From Staphylococcus sp. GSSP0090 (GTDB taxonomy: Bacteria > Bacillota > Bacilli > Staphylococcales > Staphylococcaceae), in the NCBI RefSeq assembly GCF_013391405.1, contig NZ_JACBFD010000038.1, positions 1 to 59,330 on the forward strand: a stretch of 59,330 nucleotides of DNA, read 5' to 3'. The notes beneath the pieces were generated by a model. The model ran no database searches. It saw nothing but the letters and a program-made list of their open reading frames with translations, and was not told the DNA's origin. This document shows, in pieces, positions 29,992-41,232 of the stretch (its first letter is position 1; every line of letters begins with the position of its first letter). Made by a program: the position numbers and the translations under genes.

Positions 29992-31059
29992 TTATCCATT
30001 CAATATTTCATTTGCTTGTTTAACTATATTTTCAATTAAAGTCCAAGCCGACAGATGCTGTATCAATCTTGGACTTTGACCGCTCCATAAATGTGTCCAT
30101 TGCGCATTACCAGTTTTTGCTGCTTCTTTCCGTAGTGCATTAGTCAATTGGTTTTGTATTGGATAGTCTGGGATGTTATCATCATATTCATTCATTTTAT
30201 GAATAAATTCATTATCTATACCTCTTGCTGGTTTACCAGTAAATACATTAGTTACAACTGTATCTGTTTCTTTACTTTGACTAATTGCATTTTTATATAG
30301 CTGACTTGCCCCGCTTTCATCAGATGTTAAAAATGCTGTACCCATTTGAACACCTTCTGCTCCTAATACCATACTAGCTACTAATCCTCTGCCATCCATA
30401 ATGCCACCTGCTGCTACTACTGGAATATTAATTTGGTCAGCAATTTGAGGTACTAAAGACATTGTTCCCACGAGTGGTGTAAGTTGGCTCGCAGTTTCGG
30501 AAAATGCACCTCTATGTCCTCCTGCTTCGCTACCTTGAGCAACGACAACATCCATGCCTGCAGATTCAATCGCTATTGCCTCTTCAACACTTGTGGCTGT
30601 GCCTATTAATTTAATATGACGCGCTTTTAATTTTTCTATGACGGTTTGCTCAGGTATACCAAACGTAAATGAAACCGCAGGCACACCTTTTTCAATAATC
30701 AGTTCAATCGCATCTTCAAATTGTTGTTTTTCAGTAATATTGATTACAGGTTCTTCTATATTAAATGCGCGTCTATAAGGCTTTAACCAGGCATTCATAT
30801 GTTCGACTTGTTCAGGAACGTACAGTTTATCGCTTGGTACAAATAAATTGACTGCATAGGGTAAATCCGTTAATTCTTGAACATAAGTGATTTCTTGTTC
30901 TAATCTATCTGAACTAAAATATCCAGCACCAATTGTCCCTAATCCACCAGCATTACTCACAGTTGCTACTAATTCTGGTGTCGTTGAACCAGCCATGCCC
31001 GCTTGAATAATTGGGTATTTCACATTCAACATACTAGTTACTCTTGTAGTTAATTTCAT
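29992..31059 (-). CDS. Nitronate monooxygenase / 2-nitropropane dioxygenase family
   Basis: This FMN-dependent TIM-barrel enzyme of 355 aa oxidises nitronates such as propionate 3-nitronate. The motifs fit the family: [21 protein letters not shown] near 16-36, [13 protein letters not shown] near 177-189 with the catalytic histidine, [21 protein letters not shown] for the FMN phosphate and [13 protein letters not shown]. The start is ATG 31057-31059 (MKLTTRVTS), nine bases after AAGGAG; the TTG further upstream overlaps that box. Annotation as enoyl-ACP reductase II (FabK) is less likely but related. Confidence 0.87.
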   Translation of the reverse strand: MKLTTRVTSMLNVKYPIIQAGMAGSTTPELVATVSNAGGLGTIGAGYFSSDRLEQEITYVQELTDLPYAVNLFVPSDKLYVPEQVEHMNAWLKPYRRAFNIEEPVINITEKQQFEDAIELIIEKGVPAVSFTFGIPEQTVIEKLKARHIKLIGTATSVEEAIAIESAGMDVVVAQGSEAGGHRGAFSETASQLTPLVGTMSLVPQIADQINIPVVAAGGIMDGRGLVASMVLGAEGVQMGTAFLTSDESGASQLYKNAISQSKETDTVVTNVFTGKPARGIDNEFIHKMNEYDDNIPDYPIQNQLTNALRKEAAKTGNAQWTHLWSGQSPRLIQHLSAWTLIENIVKQANEILNG

Positions 31060-31171
31060 ACCAACATACTCCTTCAATACGCATTGTAGGCAATCTGGAT
31101 CAATGACTGCCTCATGAAACTCTATTTGATTAACAAATTGTTTATCATTATATTTTTAAGCTTCATCCAAA

Positions 31172-32191
31172 TTATTTTTTACTATATGCTTTTTTCTGCC
31201 ATTCTAATTTTTCTTTTTCTTCTTCATCCATTTCATCTTCAATTTCCATACCGAGCATTTCTTCGATCAAATCTTCATGCGATACAATCGCATCTGTGCC
31301 GCCATATTCATCTAATACGATAGCTAGATGTTTTCTTGAAACTGTCATTTTTCTAAGTACCCATTCTGCTCGATTATGCTCATTAACAAATAACGGTTCA
31401 GAGGTATATTTTAAAATATCATTTTCTGGTTGACGACTCCACGCAAGTAAATATTTTGAATGGAAGATACCAATCACATCATCAATATCTTCATCATAGA
31501 CAGGGTACCTAGTATACGGATTTGAAACGACTGTATCATAAGCGTCTTCATATGAAATGTCTGACGGAAAAGCCGTCACATTAATGCGCGGTGTTGTATC
31601 GATATCTGTAATTTTTAATTGCTCAAAATCCATTACACCTTGTATGCGATTTCTTTCTATTTCATTAAACGCACCTTCACTTCCAGCAATCGTAACCATC
31701 TGTCTAATTTCTTCTTTTGAAAAGCGTTTCGTTTCATCTGAACCATTTGATAGCGCTTTGTTTATCAAATCCGTTAAAGCATTCAATATCTTTGTAATTG
31801 GTTTAAATATAAATACAAAGAAAGCAATCGGTGTGTAAACTAAACGCGACATTCTATCAGGATATGTAGCAGCGATAGATTTGGGTATCACTTCCGAAAT
31901 AATAATAATGGCTACCGTCGTTACTGCTGTAGCTATCCCAACATTAACTCCCATATCGACAGCTAGAATCGTTACGAGCGTTGGCAAAATGATATTTGCA
32001 ATATTATTACCTATTAATATGGTAGTTATAAATTCACTTGGTTTACTTAATAACTTTGCGAGTTTACTCGCTTTTTTATTTCCATTTTGTGCATCTGTTT
32101 GTATCTTCATCCTGTTTGCAGCAGTTAATGCTGTTTCACTTCCAGAAAAGAAAAATGAAGCAAACAAAAGTATGATTATAGCAATAATCAT
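31172..32191 (-). CDS. CNNM/CBS-domain membrane protein (MpfB/YhdP-like, short form)
   Basis: This protein of 339 aa has an N-terminal DUF21/CNNM transmembrane domain (about 1-130, FSGSETALTAANRMKIQ and GNNIANIILPTLVTILAV) followed by two CBS domains (about 195-315), ending in LDEYGGTDAIVSHEDLIEEMLG. It lacks the C-terminal CorC_HlyC transporter-associated domain and ends in an acidic/basic tail instead. Relatives export magnesium or protect against high magnesium. The old label of hemolysin is not supported. From memory of gene order, this is the position of S. aureus MpfB. The start is ATG 32189-32191, ten bases after AAAGGAG. Confidence 0.85.
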   Translation of the reverse strand: MIIAIIILLFASFFFSGSETALTAANRMKIQTDAQNGNKKASKLAKLLSKPSEFITTILIGNNIANIILPTLVTILAVDMGVNVGIATAVTTVAIIIISEVIPKSIAATYPDRMSRLVYTPIAFFVFIFKPITKILNALTDLINKALSNGSDETKRFSKEEIRQMVTIAGSEGAFNEIERNRIQGVMDFEQLKITDIDTTPRINVTAFPSDISYEDAYDTVVSNPYTRYPVYDEDIDDVIGIFHSKYLLAWSRQPENDILKYTSEPLFVNEHNRAEWVLRKMTVSRKHLAIVLDEYGGTDAIVSHEDLIEEMLGMEIEDEMDEEEKEKLEWQKKAYSKK

Positions 32192-32358
32192 CAGTGCAAG
32201 ACTCCTTTAACATTCATGATAAAAACTTTATATTTTATTCATAAATTCCCTAATACTACATATGATAAACACCAGTCCATCTGACAAATGTAACCATATA
32301 TGACTCATCTATAAATATACAATTTTATGTGTTTCAGCTTCATTTTCGTGATCCCATG

Positions 32359-32380
32359 TTAAGTTGATTTATCAACTTAA
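32359..32380. promoter_or_regulatory. 22-bp palindrome, possible operator
   Basis: Arm TTAAGTTGAT (32359-32368) and its exact reverse complement (32371-32380) flank a central TT. No T-tract follows, so a protein-binding site is more likely than a terminator. It lies about 170 bp upstream of the CNNM gene. The regulator is unknown. Confidence 0.5.
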
Positions 32381-32503
32381 GGTAAAATCTAAATTAATTT
32401 AACGCACTGGGCCCAAGTTATCAAACGTCACTTTGTACAATACACTGAGTTTAGCGACGTGACACATGGATACTCTTGTATACTGACACTGAAACATTAT
32501 CAA

Positions 32504-32577
32504 AAAAACACGAGCATACACTATTGTGAATGCATTGCATAATGCATACTTTAACAATAGGTATTACTCGTGTTTTA
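32504..32577 (-). terminator. Terminator of the suf operon
   Basis: A long imperfect stem (32505-32514 with 32567-32576, extended inward by CTATTGT/ACAATAG) ends in T7 on the minus strand, just after sufB. Confidence 0.85.
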
Positions 32578-32612
32578 GCATTTTATAGAAGTAAGATAAA
32601 GATTAGAAAATC

Positions 32613-34010
32613 TTAACCAATACTACCTTCCATTTCAAATTTAATTAAACGGTTCATTTCTACAGCGTATTCCATTGGAAGTTCTTTTGTGAATGGTTCA
32701 ATGAAGCCCATTACAATCATTTCAGTTGCTTCTTCTTCAGAAATACCACGACTCATTAAATAGAATAATTGTTCTTCAGAAACTTTTGAAACTTTCGCTT
32801 CATGTTCTAATGAGATATTGTCATTGAATACTTCATTATAAGGAATTGTATCTGAAGTTGATTCATTATCTAGGATTAAAGTATCACATTCGATGTTTGA
32901 ACGTGCCCCTTTGGCTTTACGACCAAAATGAACAATACCACGATAAACAACTTTACCGCCATCTTTAGAAATAGATTTAGAGACAATTGTTGAAGACGTA
33001 TTAGGTGCTTTATGAATCATTTTAGCGCCTGCATCTTGAACTTGTCCTTTACCAGCGAATGCGATAGATAGCGTGCTGCCTTTCGCACCTTCGCCCATAA
33101 GTACACAGTTTGGATATTTCATAGTTAATTTAGAACCTAAGTTACCATCAACCCATTCCATGTTACCATTTTCATATACTAATGTACGTTTAGTAACTAA
33201 GTTATAAACATTGTTAGCCCAGTTTTGAATTGTTGTATAACGCACGTGTGCATCTTTATGAACAATAATTTCAACAACAGCTGAGTGTAATGAGCTTGTT
33301 GAATAGACTGGCGCAGTACAACCTTCAACATAGTTAACTGAAGCACCTTCATCAGCAATGATTAAAGTACGTTCGAATTGTCCCATATTTTCTGAGTTAA
33401 TACGGAAATAAGCTTGTAATGGTGTGTCTAATTTAATATTTTTAGGTACGTAGATGAATGAACCACCTGACCATACCGCTGAGTTTAACGCTGAGAATTT
33501 ATTATCTGCAGCTGGTACAACAGTTGAGAAATACTGTTTAAATAATTCTTCGTTTTCTCTTAAAGCACTGTCCGTATCTTTAAAGATAATACCTTTATCT
33601 TCAAGTTCTTTTTCCATATTATGATAAACCACTTCTGATTCATATTGAGCTGAAACACCAGCAAGATATTTTTGCTCTGCTTCTGGAATACCTAGTTTAT
33701 CAAACGTACGCTTGATTTCTTCTGGTACTTCATCCCAAGAACGTTCAGTGTTTTCTGATGGTTTAACATAGTAAGTGATATCATCAAAGTCCAATTCTGA
33801 TAAATCCCCGCCCCATTGTGGCATAGGCATTTTATAAAATTGTTTTAATGATTTCAATCTATAATTAAGCATCCATTCTGGTTCTTCTTTCATATTTGAA
33901 ATTTCACGGACAATATTCTCCGTCAAACCGCGTTCTGATCTAAAAATGGAAACATCTTCATCGTGGAAACCATATTGATAATTCCCAACATCAGGTGCTT
34001 TTTTAGCCAT
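32613..34010 (-). CDS. sufB: Fe-S cluster assembly protein SufB
   Basis: This 465-aa scaffold subunit belongs to the SufBCD complex, on which Fe-S clusters are built using sulfur from SufS-SufU. It is mostly a beta-helix, with the SufB hallmarks [12 protein letters not shown] near 231-242 and FDELGIPE-type N-terminal helices. The [26 protein letters not shown] tail is at the C-terminus. AAAGGAG lies upstream of ATG 34010. It is the last gene of sufCDSUB, separated from sufU by an unusual 183-bp spacer. Confidence 0.96.
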   Translation of the reverse strand: MAKKAPDVGNYQYGFHDEDVSIFRSERGLTENIVREISNMKEEPEWMLNYRLKSLKQFYKMPMPQWGGDLSELDFDDITYYVKPSENTERSWDEVPEEIKRTFDKLGIPEAEQKYLAGVSAQYESEVVYHNMEKELEDKGIIFKDTDSALRENEELFKQYFSTVVPAADNKFSALNSAVWSGGSFIYVPKNIKLDTPLQAYFRINSENMGQFERTLIIADEGASVNYVEGCTAPVYSTSSLHSAVVEIIVHKDAHVRYTTIQNWANNVYNLVTKRTLVYENGNMEWVDGNLGSKLTMKYPNCVLMGEGAKGSTLSIAFAGKGQVQDAGAKMIHKAPNTSSTIVSKSISKDGGKVVYRGIVHFGRKAKGARSNIECDTLILDNESTSDTIPYNEVFNDNISLEHEAKVSKVSEEQLFYLMSRGISEEEATEMIVMGFIEPFTKELPMEYAVEMNRLIKFEMEGSIG

Positions 34011-34193
34011 TTAAATCACTCCTTTTATATATTAAAAAACGACTAACGTGCTCATTGATTTATCTCTTATTTGCATTTTTTACTTTATCTAATAGCTGCG
34101 CTATCTCTACATATTCACGACTACTTATCTTGTTGTGCTTCCCAGTTTGAATGGAATTTTACACAATGTCAACGTATCGACTTAAATAAATCG

Positions 34194-35889
<1,696 letters not shown>

Positions 35890-36029
35890 TTAAATAAGAA
35901 TCAATAATCAGACCTTAGTAAAGGTTCAATCATAACTTGTAAAACGTATTTAACAACCATTTACATACGCTCAAATTTTGACATCACAATTTAATTACTA
36001 CTGTCCTTGACTACATTTATTTTAGTTAA

Positions 36030-37337
36030 TTATTTGTTTACTTTCAGTTCAATTACTTCACGTAATTGACGTTTTACATCTTCAATAGGTAATTCACGAA
36101 CAACTGGATCTAAGAAACCGTGAATGACTAAACGTTCCGCTTCTTGACGAGAAATACCACGACTCATTAAGTAGTAAAGTTGTTCTGGGTCTACACGACC
36201 TACAGATGCTGCATGTCCAGCTTCAACATCATCTTCATCAATTAATAAGATTGGGTTAGCGTCTCCTCGAGCATTTTCAGATAGCATTAACACACGTGAT
36301 TCTTGGTTTGCATTGGATTTTGTACCACCATGCTTAATGTAACCAATACCATTAAATACAGTTGAAGCACTTTCAAGCATAACACCATGTTTTAAAATAT
36401 AACCGATTGTTTCTTTACCATATTGAACAATTTTAGAAGTTAAATTGATTTTTTGACTTCCTGTTCCAACTACTACGGATTTCAATTCACTTTCAGAACG
36501 ATCACCAATTAAATTAGTTGTATTATCAATAATTTGGCTTCCTTCATTCATTAGTCCTAAAGCCCAATTAATCTTCGCATCAGCATCTGCTGTACCACGA
36601 CGAATGATATGACCAGTAAAGCCTTTATCTAAATAATCAACTGAACCGTAAGTGATTTTTGCGTTAGCACCGGCGATAACTTCTGAAATGATGTTTAATT
36701 GGTTACCTTCGCCGTCAGCATTAGATAAATAGTTTTCTACATATGTTACTTCTGCACTCTCTTCAGCAGCAATAATCACATGATTGTAAAAACTTGCTTG
36801 ATCATCGTCATGTAACACGACATATTGAATCGGATGCTCTACTACAACATTTTTAGGTACATAAACAAACATACCACCATTTAATAATGCAGTGTGTAAC
36901 GCAGTTAATCTGTGTTCATCTACAACCACTGCTTCTTTCATGAAATATTGTTTTACTAAATCCGGATGATTGACCAACGCATCTGCTAGTCCTTCTACAA
37001 TCACACCGTCATTTTTTGCAGAATCAGATACTTTTGAAAATGCAAGTGTATTATTGTGTTGGATAATTAAATTTTCTGAGTTTTCAATGTCAATAATCTC
37101 TTTAACCGCTTCAGGCAATGCTTCTAATGATTCATATACATCGCCTGTCGTTTCATGTTGTTTAAATGAGTCGAAATCCCATCTATTAATTTTTGTTTTG
37201 TCTGGTTTTGGCATTTCTAAAGTTTCAGTTAATTTCAACGCTTCTTTACGTAATTCTGTTAACCAAGCTGGTTCATTATGGGCTTGTGAATACTCAACAA
37301 GTTGCGCTTCAGAAATGTTCAAAGTTTCAGTCGTCAT
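36030..37337 (-). CDS. sufD: Fe-S cluster assembly protein SufD
   Basis: This 435-aa partner of SufB in the SufBCD scaffold has the same beta-helix core (VTYVENYLSNADGEG, GYIKHGGTKSNANQESRVLML). The conserved C-terminal helix [21 protein letters not shown] carries the SufC contact, and the histidine in DDVEAGHAASVG is the conserved iron-site residue. ATG 37335-37337 is preceded by GGGAGG. It sits between sufC (101-bp gap) and sufS (149-bp gap). Confidence 0.96.
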   Translation of the reverse strand: MTTETLNISEAQLVEYSQAHNEPAWLTELRKEALKLTETLEMPKPDKTKINRWDFDSFKQHETTGDVYESLEALPEAVKEIIDIENSENLIIQHNNTLAFSKVSDSAKNDGVIVEGLADALVNHPDLVKQYFMKEAVVVDEHRLTALHTALLNGGMFVYVPKNVVVEHPIQYVVLHDDDQASFYNHVIIAAEESAEVTYVENYLSNADGEGNQLNIISEVIAGANAKITYGSVDYLDKGFTGHIIRRGTADADAKINWALGLMNEGSQIIDNTTNLIGDRSESELKSVVVGTGSQKINLTSKIVQYGKETIGYILKHGVMLESASTVFNGIGYIKHGGTKSNANQESRVLMLSENARGDANPILLIDEDDVEAGHAASVGRVDPEQLYYLMSRGISRQEAERLVIHGFLDPVVRELPIEDVKRQLREVIELKVNK

Positions 37338-37438
37338 ACTATTTTCCTCCCATTTGATGATTATATGATTTAATTCATCGGCTTAAATCAAGACCTTAAA
37401 TCTTCATCTAAATTAATATATTTAATATGAGTTGAGAC

Positions 37439-38200
37439 TTATTCTGCAGCACCGAACTCTTCTTTAACCCATTCGTAACCTTCTTCTTCAAGGCGTTTTG
37501 CTAATTCAGGACCACCTGAAGTGACTACTTTACCACCGTACATTACATGAACGTGATCTGGTGTAATGTAGTTTAATAGACGTTGATAGTGAGTAATGAT
37601 TAATGAACCGAACTCGTCTCCACGCATTTGGTTAATGCCTTTAGAAACAACTTTCAATGCATCGATATCTAAACCTGAGTCAATTTCATCTAAAATTGCA
37701 AATTTAGGTTCTAACATCATTAATTGTAGAATCTCATTACGTTTTTTCTCACCGCCTGAGAAACCTTCATTTAAATAACGTTGCGCCATATCTTGATCTA
37801 TATCTAAATAGTCCATTTCTTTATCAAGTTTCTTAATAAATTGCATTAAATTAATTTCTTCGCCTTCTTCGCGTTTTGCATTAATTGCTGAACGCATGAA
37901 GTCTGCATTAGTTACACCAGTAATTTCTGATGGATATTGCATTGCTAAGAAAAGACCTGCTTTCGCGCGTTCGTCAACTTCTAATTCTAAGATGTTAACG
38001 CCATCTAAAATAACTTCCCCTTTTGTTACTTCAAAGCTAGGGTGTCCCATAATTGCAGATGATAATGTTGATTTACCAGTACCATTTGGCCCCATAATAG
38101 CGTGTATTTCACCTGTGTTAATTGTTAAGTTAACACCTTTTAGGATTTCTTTATCTTCTATAGACACATGTAGGTCTTTAATTTCTAATGTTGATGGCAT
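37439..38200 (-). CDS. sufC: Fe-S assembly ATPase SufC
   Basis: This ABC-type cytoplasmic ATPase of 253 aa drives conformational change of SufBD. It has Walker A GPNGTGKS (37-44), signature [10 protein letters not shown] near 148-157, Walker B FAILDEID near 168-175 with SufC-type DSGLDIDAL, and the switch histidine in [14 protein letters not shown] lies upstream of ATG 38200. It is the first gene of sufCDSUB, the only Fe-S assembly operon of staphylococci. Confidence 0.97.
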   Translation of the reverse strand: MPSTLEIKDLHVSIEDKEILKGVNLTINTGEIHAIMGPNGTGKSTLSSAIMGHPSFEVTKGEVILDGVNILELEVDERAKAGLFLAMQYPSEITGVTNADFMRSAINAKREEGEEINLMQFIKKLDKEMDYLDIDQDMAQRYLNEGFSGGEKKRNEILQLMMLEPKFAILDEIDSGLDIDALKVVSKGINQMRGDEFGSLIITHYQRLLNYITPDHVHVMYGGKVVTSGGPELAKRLEEEGYEWVKEEFGAAE

Positions 38201-38553
38201 ACATATTCCCTCCGTATTATATGATATGTTTTCCTATCTAGTTTATAATAATTTTAATCTACAGTCAAAAGACTGAGCCCTTGTTACATCATCTAATTAT
38301 AACGTAGTTATATGTGAATATAAACCTTTTCAAGTGCTAAATTAAAATCGTTATTAAAACACAATCATTTTCGATAATAATAGTAAGTATTTCATAACTG
38401 ATAAAAAGCAAGATCATGTTCTCAATGACAATTTTTCACAATATATTAAAAAATATATTTTTCACATCTATTTTATTTCAGTGTTTCATTATTGTCATTG
38501 GCTATATTATGCTATTATCATTTATACATTTTTATTTAAGAAAGGAATTGAAT
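38201..38553. other. Divergent promoter region between sufC and the DUF368 gene
   Basis: For suf, TTGACT (38268-38263, minus) with TAAACT 17 bp downstream is the best but not strong match. For DUF368, a TTGTCA at 38492-38497 with an AT-rich -10 region is possible. The open frame running from 38416 into the DUF368 gene has no ribosome binding site at its start. Confidence 0.4.
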
Positions 38554-39399
38554 ATGTCAAAAATCAAATGGTCAAATCTTTGGAAAGGTTTTGCGATGGG
38601 AACTACAGATCTCGTCCCTGGTGTTAGTGGCGGAACAATCGCGTTATTACTAGGTATTTATGATGATTTTATACGTTCTGTCAGTGGCATCTTTTCAAAG
38701 CGTTTTTGGGAAAGTTTAAAATTTTTACTGCCTATCGGTATCGGCATGGTCGTAGCAATCGGATTACTTAGCAAGCTAATCAACTACTTGCTTAGTGCGC
38801 ATACCGTTCCAACAATGTTCTTTTTCGTAGGTTTAATTGGGGGTATCATCCCTTATTTATTAAAAACTTCACGTTTCAAACAGACCTTTACTACCACACA
38901 TTATCTTTTACTCATTGTGGGCATTGTCATCATAGTAGCGATGACTGTGATGAACAGTGGTGATAAGCATGCTGGAGAAACATTAGCACTGTCAACAGGC
39001 CTCATGCTAAAATATTTTATTGCCGGTGCTTGCGCTTCTAGTGCGATGTTATTACCAGGCATTTCTGGATCATTTATGCTACTCGTGTTCGGTGTTTACG
39101 GTACGGTCATGTATGCTATTTCTGAATTTGTTTCATTTAATTTTGCAGCATTACCTATTTTAATCATTGTGGGTTGCGGTGTATTATTCGGATTTCTATT
39201 TTCTAGTAAATTAATCCAGTATTTATTGTCTTATTACACATATTTAACATATGCATTGATCATAGGATTCGTTATTGGTTCACTATATGCTGTATTTCCA
39301 GGTTTACCAGCCACATTAACAACTTGGATCGTTTCAATCGTCACACTATGCTTAGGCTTTCTAATTAGTTATAAGTTAGGTAAAATCACCGCCGATTAA
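38554..39399 (+). CDS. DUF368 membrane protein (undecaprenyl phosphate translocase family)
   Basis: This integral membrane protein of 281 aa has eight or so helices. Two inverted family motifs are clear: GTTDLVPGVSGGTIALLLGIYD near 16-37 and SAMLLPGISGSFMLLVFGVYG near 164-184. DUF368 proteins such as S. aureus PopT have been shown to recycle undecaprenyl phosphate across the membrane, which supports wall synthesis; function here is by family. The start is ATG 38554 with AAAGGA eight bases upstream. An upstream extension of 46 codons is unsupported. Confidence 0.88.
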   Translation: MSKIKWSNLWKGFAMGTTDLVPGVSGGTIALLLGIYDDFIRSVSGIFSKRFWESLKFLLPIGIGMVVAIGLLSKLINYLLSAHTVPTMFFFVGLIGGIIPYLLKTSRFKQTFTTTHYLLLIVGIVIIVAMTVMNSGDKHAGETLALSTGLMLKYFIAGACASSAMLLPGISGSFMLLVFGVYGTVMYAISEFVSFNFAALPILIIVGCGVLFGFLFSSKLIQYLLSYYTYLTYALIIGFVIGSLYAVFPGLPATLTTWIVSIVTLCLGFLISYKLGKITAD

Positions 39400-39441
39400 T
39401 CGTTTTCGATACAATTTAAAATTATGCTACAAAAATCTACT

Positions 39442-39461
39442 TAGTGTAATACGTTACACTA
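39442..39461. promoter_or_regulatory. Palindromic operator candidate next to a promoter
   Basis: Arms TAGTGTAA (39442-39449) and TTACACTA (39454-39461) flank TACG. The right arm abuts the likely -35 region (TAGTCA, 39460-39465), which is 17 bp from a perfect TATAAT (39483-39488). A repressor binding here could control the CNNM gene. The protein is unknown. Confidence 0.5.
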
Positions 39462-39543
39462 GTCATGAATTCTTATTTTTTATATAATAGAAAATCAATC
39501 GCTATAGATTGAATCACAAATCAATGGAGGAATTAATTAATTT

Positions 39544-40569
39544 TTGGGAACCCTTATTAGTTTAATCACATTTATATTATTACTTGCATTAACAGCATTC
39601 TTTGTTGCGACGGAATTCGCAATCGTCAAAGTACGTTCATCTCGTATCAATTCACTAGCTAGCGGAAACAATAAAAATGCCATCGCTGCTAAAAAAGTAG
39701 TAACGCATTTAGACGAATACCTAGCTGCTTGTCAATTGGGTATCACGATTACGGCTCTAGGAATAGGTATGGTCGGTGAATCGACTTTCGAATTTTTACT
39801 GCATCCTTTATTTAGTAGTATCGGCCTTTCTGAAACAATGATTCACGTATTCACCTTAATCAGTGCCTTTGTTATTGCTACTTACTTACACGTTGTCGTT
39901 GGAGAAATGGCACCTAAGACCATTGCAATACAAAAAGCCGAACAAATCACATTAGTCATTGCTAAACCAATCATTATGTTCTACAAAATATTTTATCCAT
40001 TTATATATATCCTTAATGGTTCAGCACGTTTAATTTTAAAAATGTTTGGCATGCAACCAGCGAAAGAAAGTGAATTATATCATTCAGAAGAAGAATTAAA
40101 ACTATTAATTAAAGAAAGTCACGAAGGTGGAGAAATCTCTGAAAATGAATTAACACATATCAATCGTGCTTTCGCTTTTGATGAAATGAAAATAGAAGAT
40201 GGCTATCTACCTTTAAACAAAGTTTCTGTTATCGATATAAATAGCGATATAAATGAAACAAAAGCTTATGTAAATAATGCAAATTATACAAGATTTCCGG
40301 TAATTAAAGATCATCCAACTAACATCGTTGGTTATATTCATTCAAAAGATTTATTAAATGACAACATCACTTCAGTACAAGAAATCACACACGACATCCT
40401 TAAGATTAAGTTAACTACAAAATATCATCATGTGCTTGAACAAATGAAGTCACAACAAATTCATATCGCCCTAGTTGAAGACGAAAACCAACAAGCTATA
40501 GGTATTATTACAATGGAAAATATCTTAGAAAATATCGTCGGTGATATCAAAGATGAGCACGATTCATAG
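39544..40569 (+). CDS. CNNM/CBS-domain membrane protein, second copy
   Basis: This 341-aa protein has a DUF21/CNNM transmembrane domain (about 1-140, FVATEFAIVKVRSSRI, YLAACQLGITITALGIGM, VVVGEMAPKTIAI) and two CBS domains (about 195-335). It lacks a CorC_HlyC C-terminal domain. A role in divalent cation efflux is likely by family but not shown. The start must be TTG 39544: an in-frame TAA lies at 39538-39540 and the first ATG is far inside the fold. The GGAGG (39526-39530) is then 13 bases away, longer than usual. Confidence 0.82.
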   Translation: MGTLISLITFILLLALTAFFVATEFAIVKVRSSRINSLASGNNKNAIAAKKVVTHLDEYLAACQLGITITALGIGMVGESTFEFLLHPLFSSIGLSETMIHVFTLISAFVIATYLHVVVGEMAPKTIAIQKAEQITLVIAKPIIMFYKIFYPFIYILNGSARLILKMFGMQPAKESELYHSEEELKLLIKESHEGGEISENELTHINRAFAFDEMKIEDGYLPLNKVSVIDINSDINETKAYVNNANYTRFPVIKDHPTNIVGYIHSKDLLNDNITSVQEITHDILKIKLTTKYHHVLEQMKSQQIHIALVEDENQQAIGIITMENILENIVGDIKDEHDS

Positions 40570-40584
40570 ATCATAATTAAACAG

Positions 40585-40632
40585 AAGCGTAATAGGTTTG
40601 CATCGTAATGACAGGCTTATTGCGCTTTTTAT
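40585..40632 (+). terminator. Terminator of the second CNNM gene
   Basis: A 10-bp stem with one G-U (40585-40594 with 40618-40627) is followed by TTTATAATA. Confidence 0.75.
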
Positions 40633-40664
40633 AATAAATTGAATAAAACAAAGGAGCGATAATT

Positions 40665-41105
40665 ATTCAACAGATTAAACAACTGCCAGGTGAATGGCAT
40701 ATTATTGCGTCAACATTTCCTATGTGGACTTCTGGAAAAAAAGCAAATCCTTCCATTACTTATACAATTATTGAGAAAGAACCATTAACATTGCTAGACA
40801 AAGTACAATTTCAAACCAAAAATAAAACAAAATCTATCATAGGTTACGATAAATTCAATAATGATCAATTTATTTGGAGAGGTAAAGGATTGTTAAAATG
40901 TTTCTCTAGTAAGTGGCATATTGTTTATTTAAATTCTGACATCCTTATTATTCAATTTTCTTCAACATTGGTGACAAAAGCAGGCATGGATATCCTAATC
41001 AAAGATAAACATCAAGCGCATGAATACCAAGAACAATTGCAAAATCAACCAAGTGCATTTAATTTAACTGAAGCAACTATGCAGGATTTTCAGTGGTTAA
41101 CTTGA
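40665..41105 (+). CDS. Conserved hypothetical protein, lipocalin-like, probable ATT start
   Basis: This soluble protein of 146 aa is predicted to be all-beta. The N-terminal motif KQLPGEWHIIASTFPMW resembles the GxW opening of lipocalin-type barrels; the function is unknown. The first ATG (40722) lies after this motif and has no ribosome binding site. AAAGGAG (40650-40656) instead sits eight bases before an ATT at 40665 in the same frame, and no ATG, GTG or TTG is available upstream. So either ATT is the start codon or the sequence has an error at this base. Confidence 0.62.
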   Translation: MQQIKQLPGEWHIIASTFPMWTSGKKANPSITYTIIEKEPLTLLDKVQFQTKNKTKSIIGYDKFNNDQFIWRGKGLLKCFSSKWHIVYLNSDILIIQFSSTLVTKAGMDILIKDKHQAHEYQEQLQNQPSAFNLTEATMQDFQWLT

Positions 41106-41180
41106 TCTAAAATCGAGAAGAAAATGTATGATTAATAGATATTTTAAGCTCATTTTGTACCTCACCCTTTTCTCATACAC

Positions 41181-41226
41181 AAAAACAACCCTTTAACTAC
41201 TGGAGTTAAAGGGTTTGTTTGTATGT
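41181..41226. terminator. Terminator between convergent genes (metQ)
   Basis: A perfect stem of 16 bp (41183-41199 with 41204-41220, 4-5-nt loop) has A5 on the left and TTTGTTTG on the right. It probably ends both metNIQ and the upstream plus-strand gene. Confidence 0.85.
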
Positions 41227-41232
41227 TTTATA

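Larger units (their letters stand above)
32192..32612. other. Intergenic region between the CNNM gene and sufB
   Basis: This stretch contains a 22-bp palindrome (32359-32380) and the suf operon terminator (32504-32577). No ORF is supported in it. Confidence 0.6.

Noticed and set aside
32192..32612. Riboswitch or T-box in the spacer before sufB
   Set aside because: No aptamer core or specifier-loop signatures; the structure is explained by a palindrome and a terminator.
38416..38553. N-terminal hydrophobic extension of the DUF368 protein by 46 codons
   Set aside because: No ribosome binding site at 38416, while AAAGGA sits correctly before ATG 38554, which gives the family-like start.
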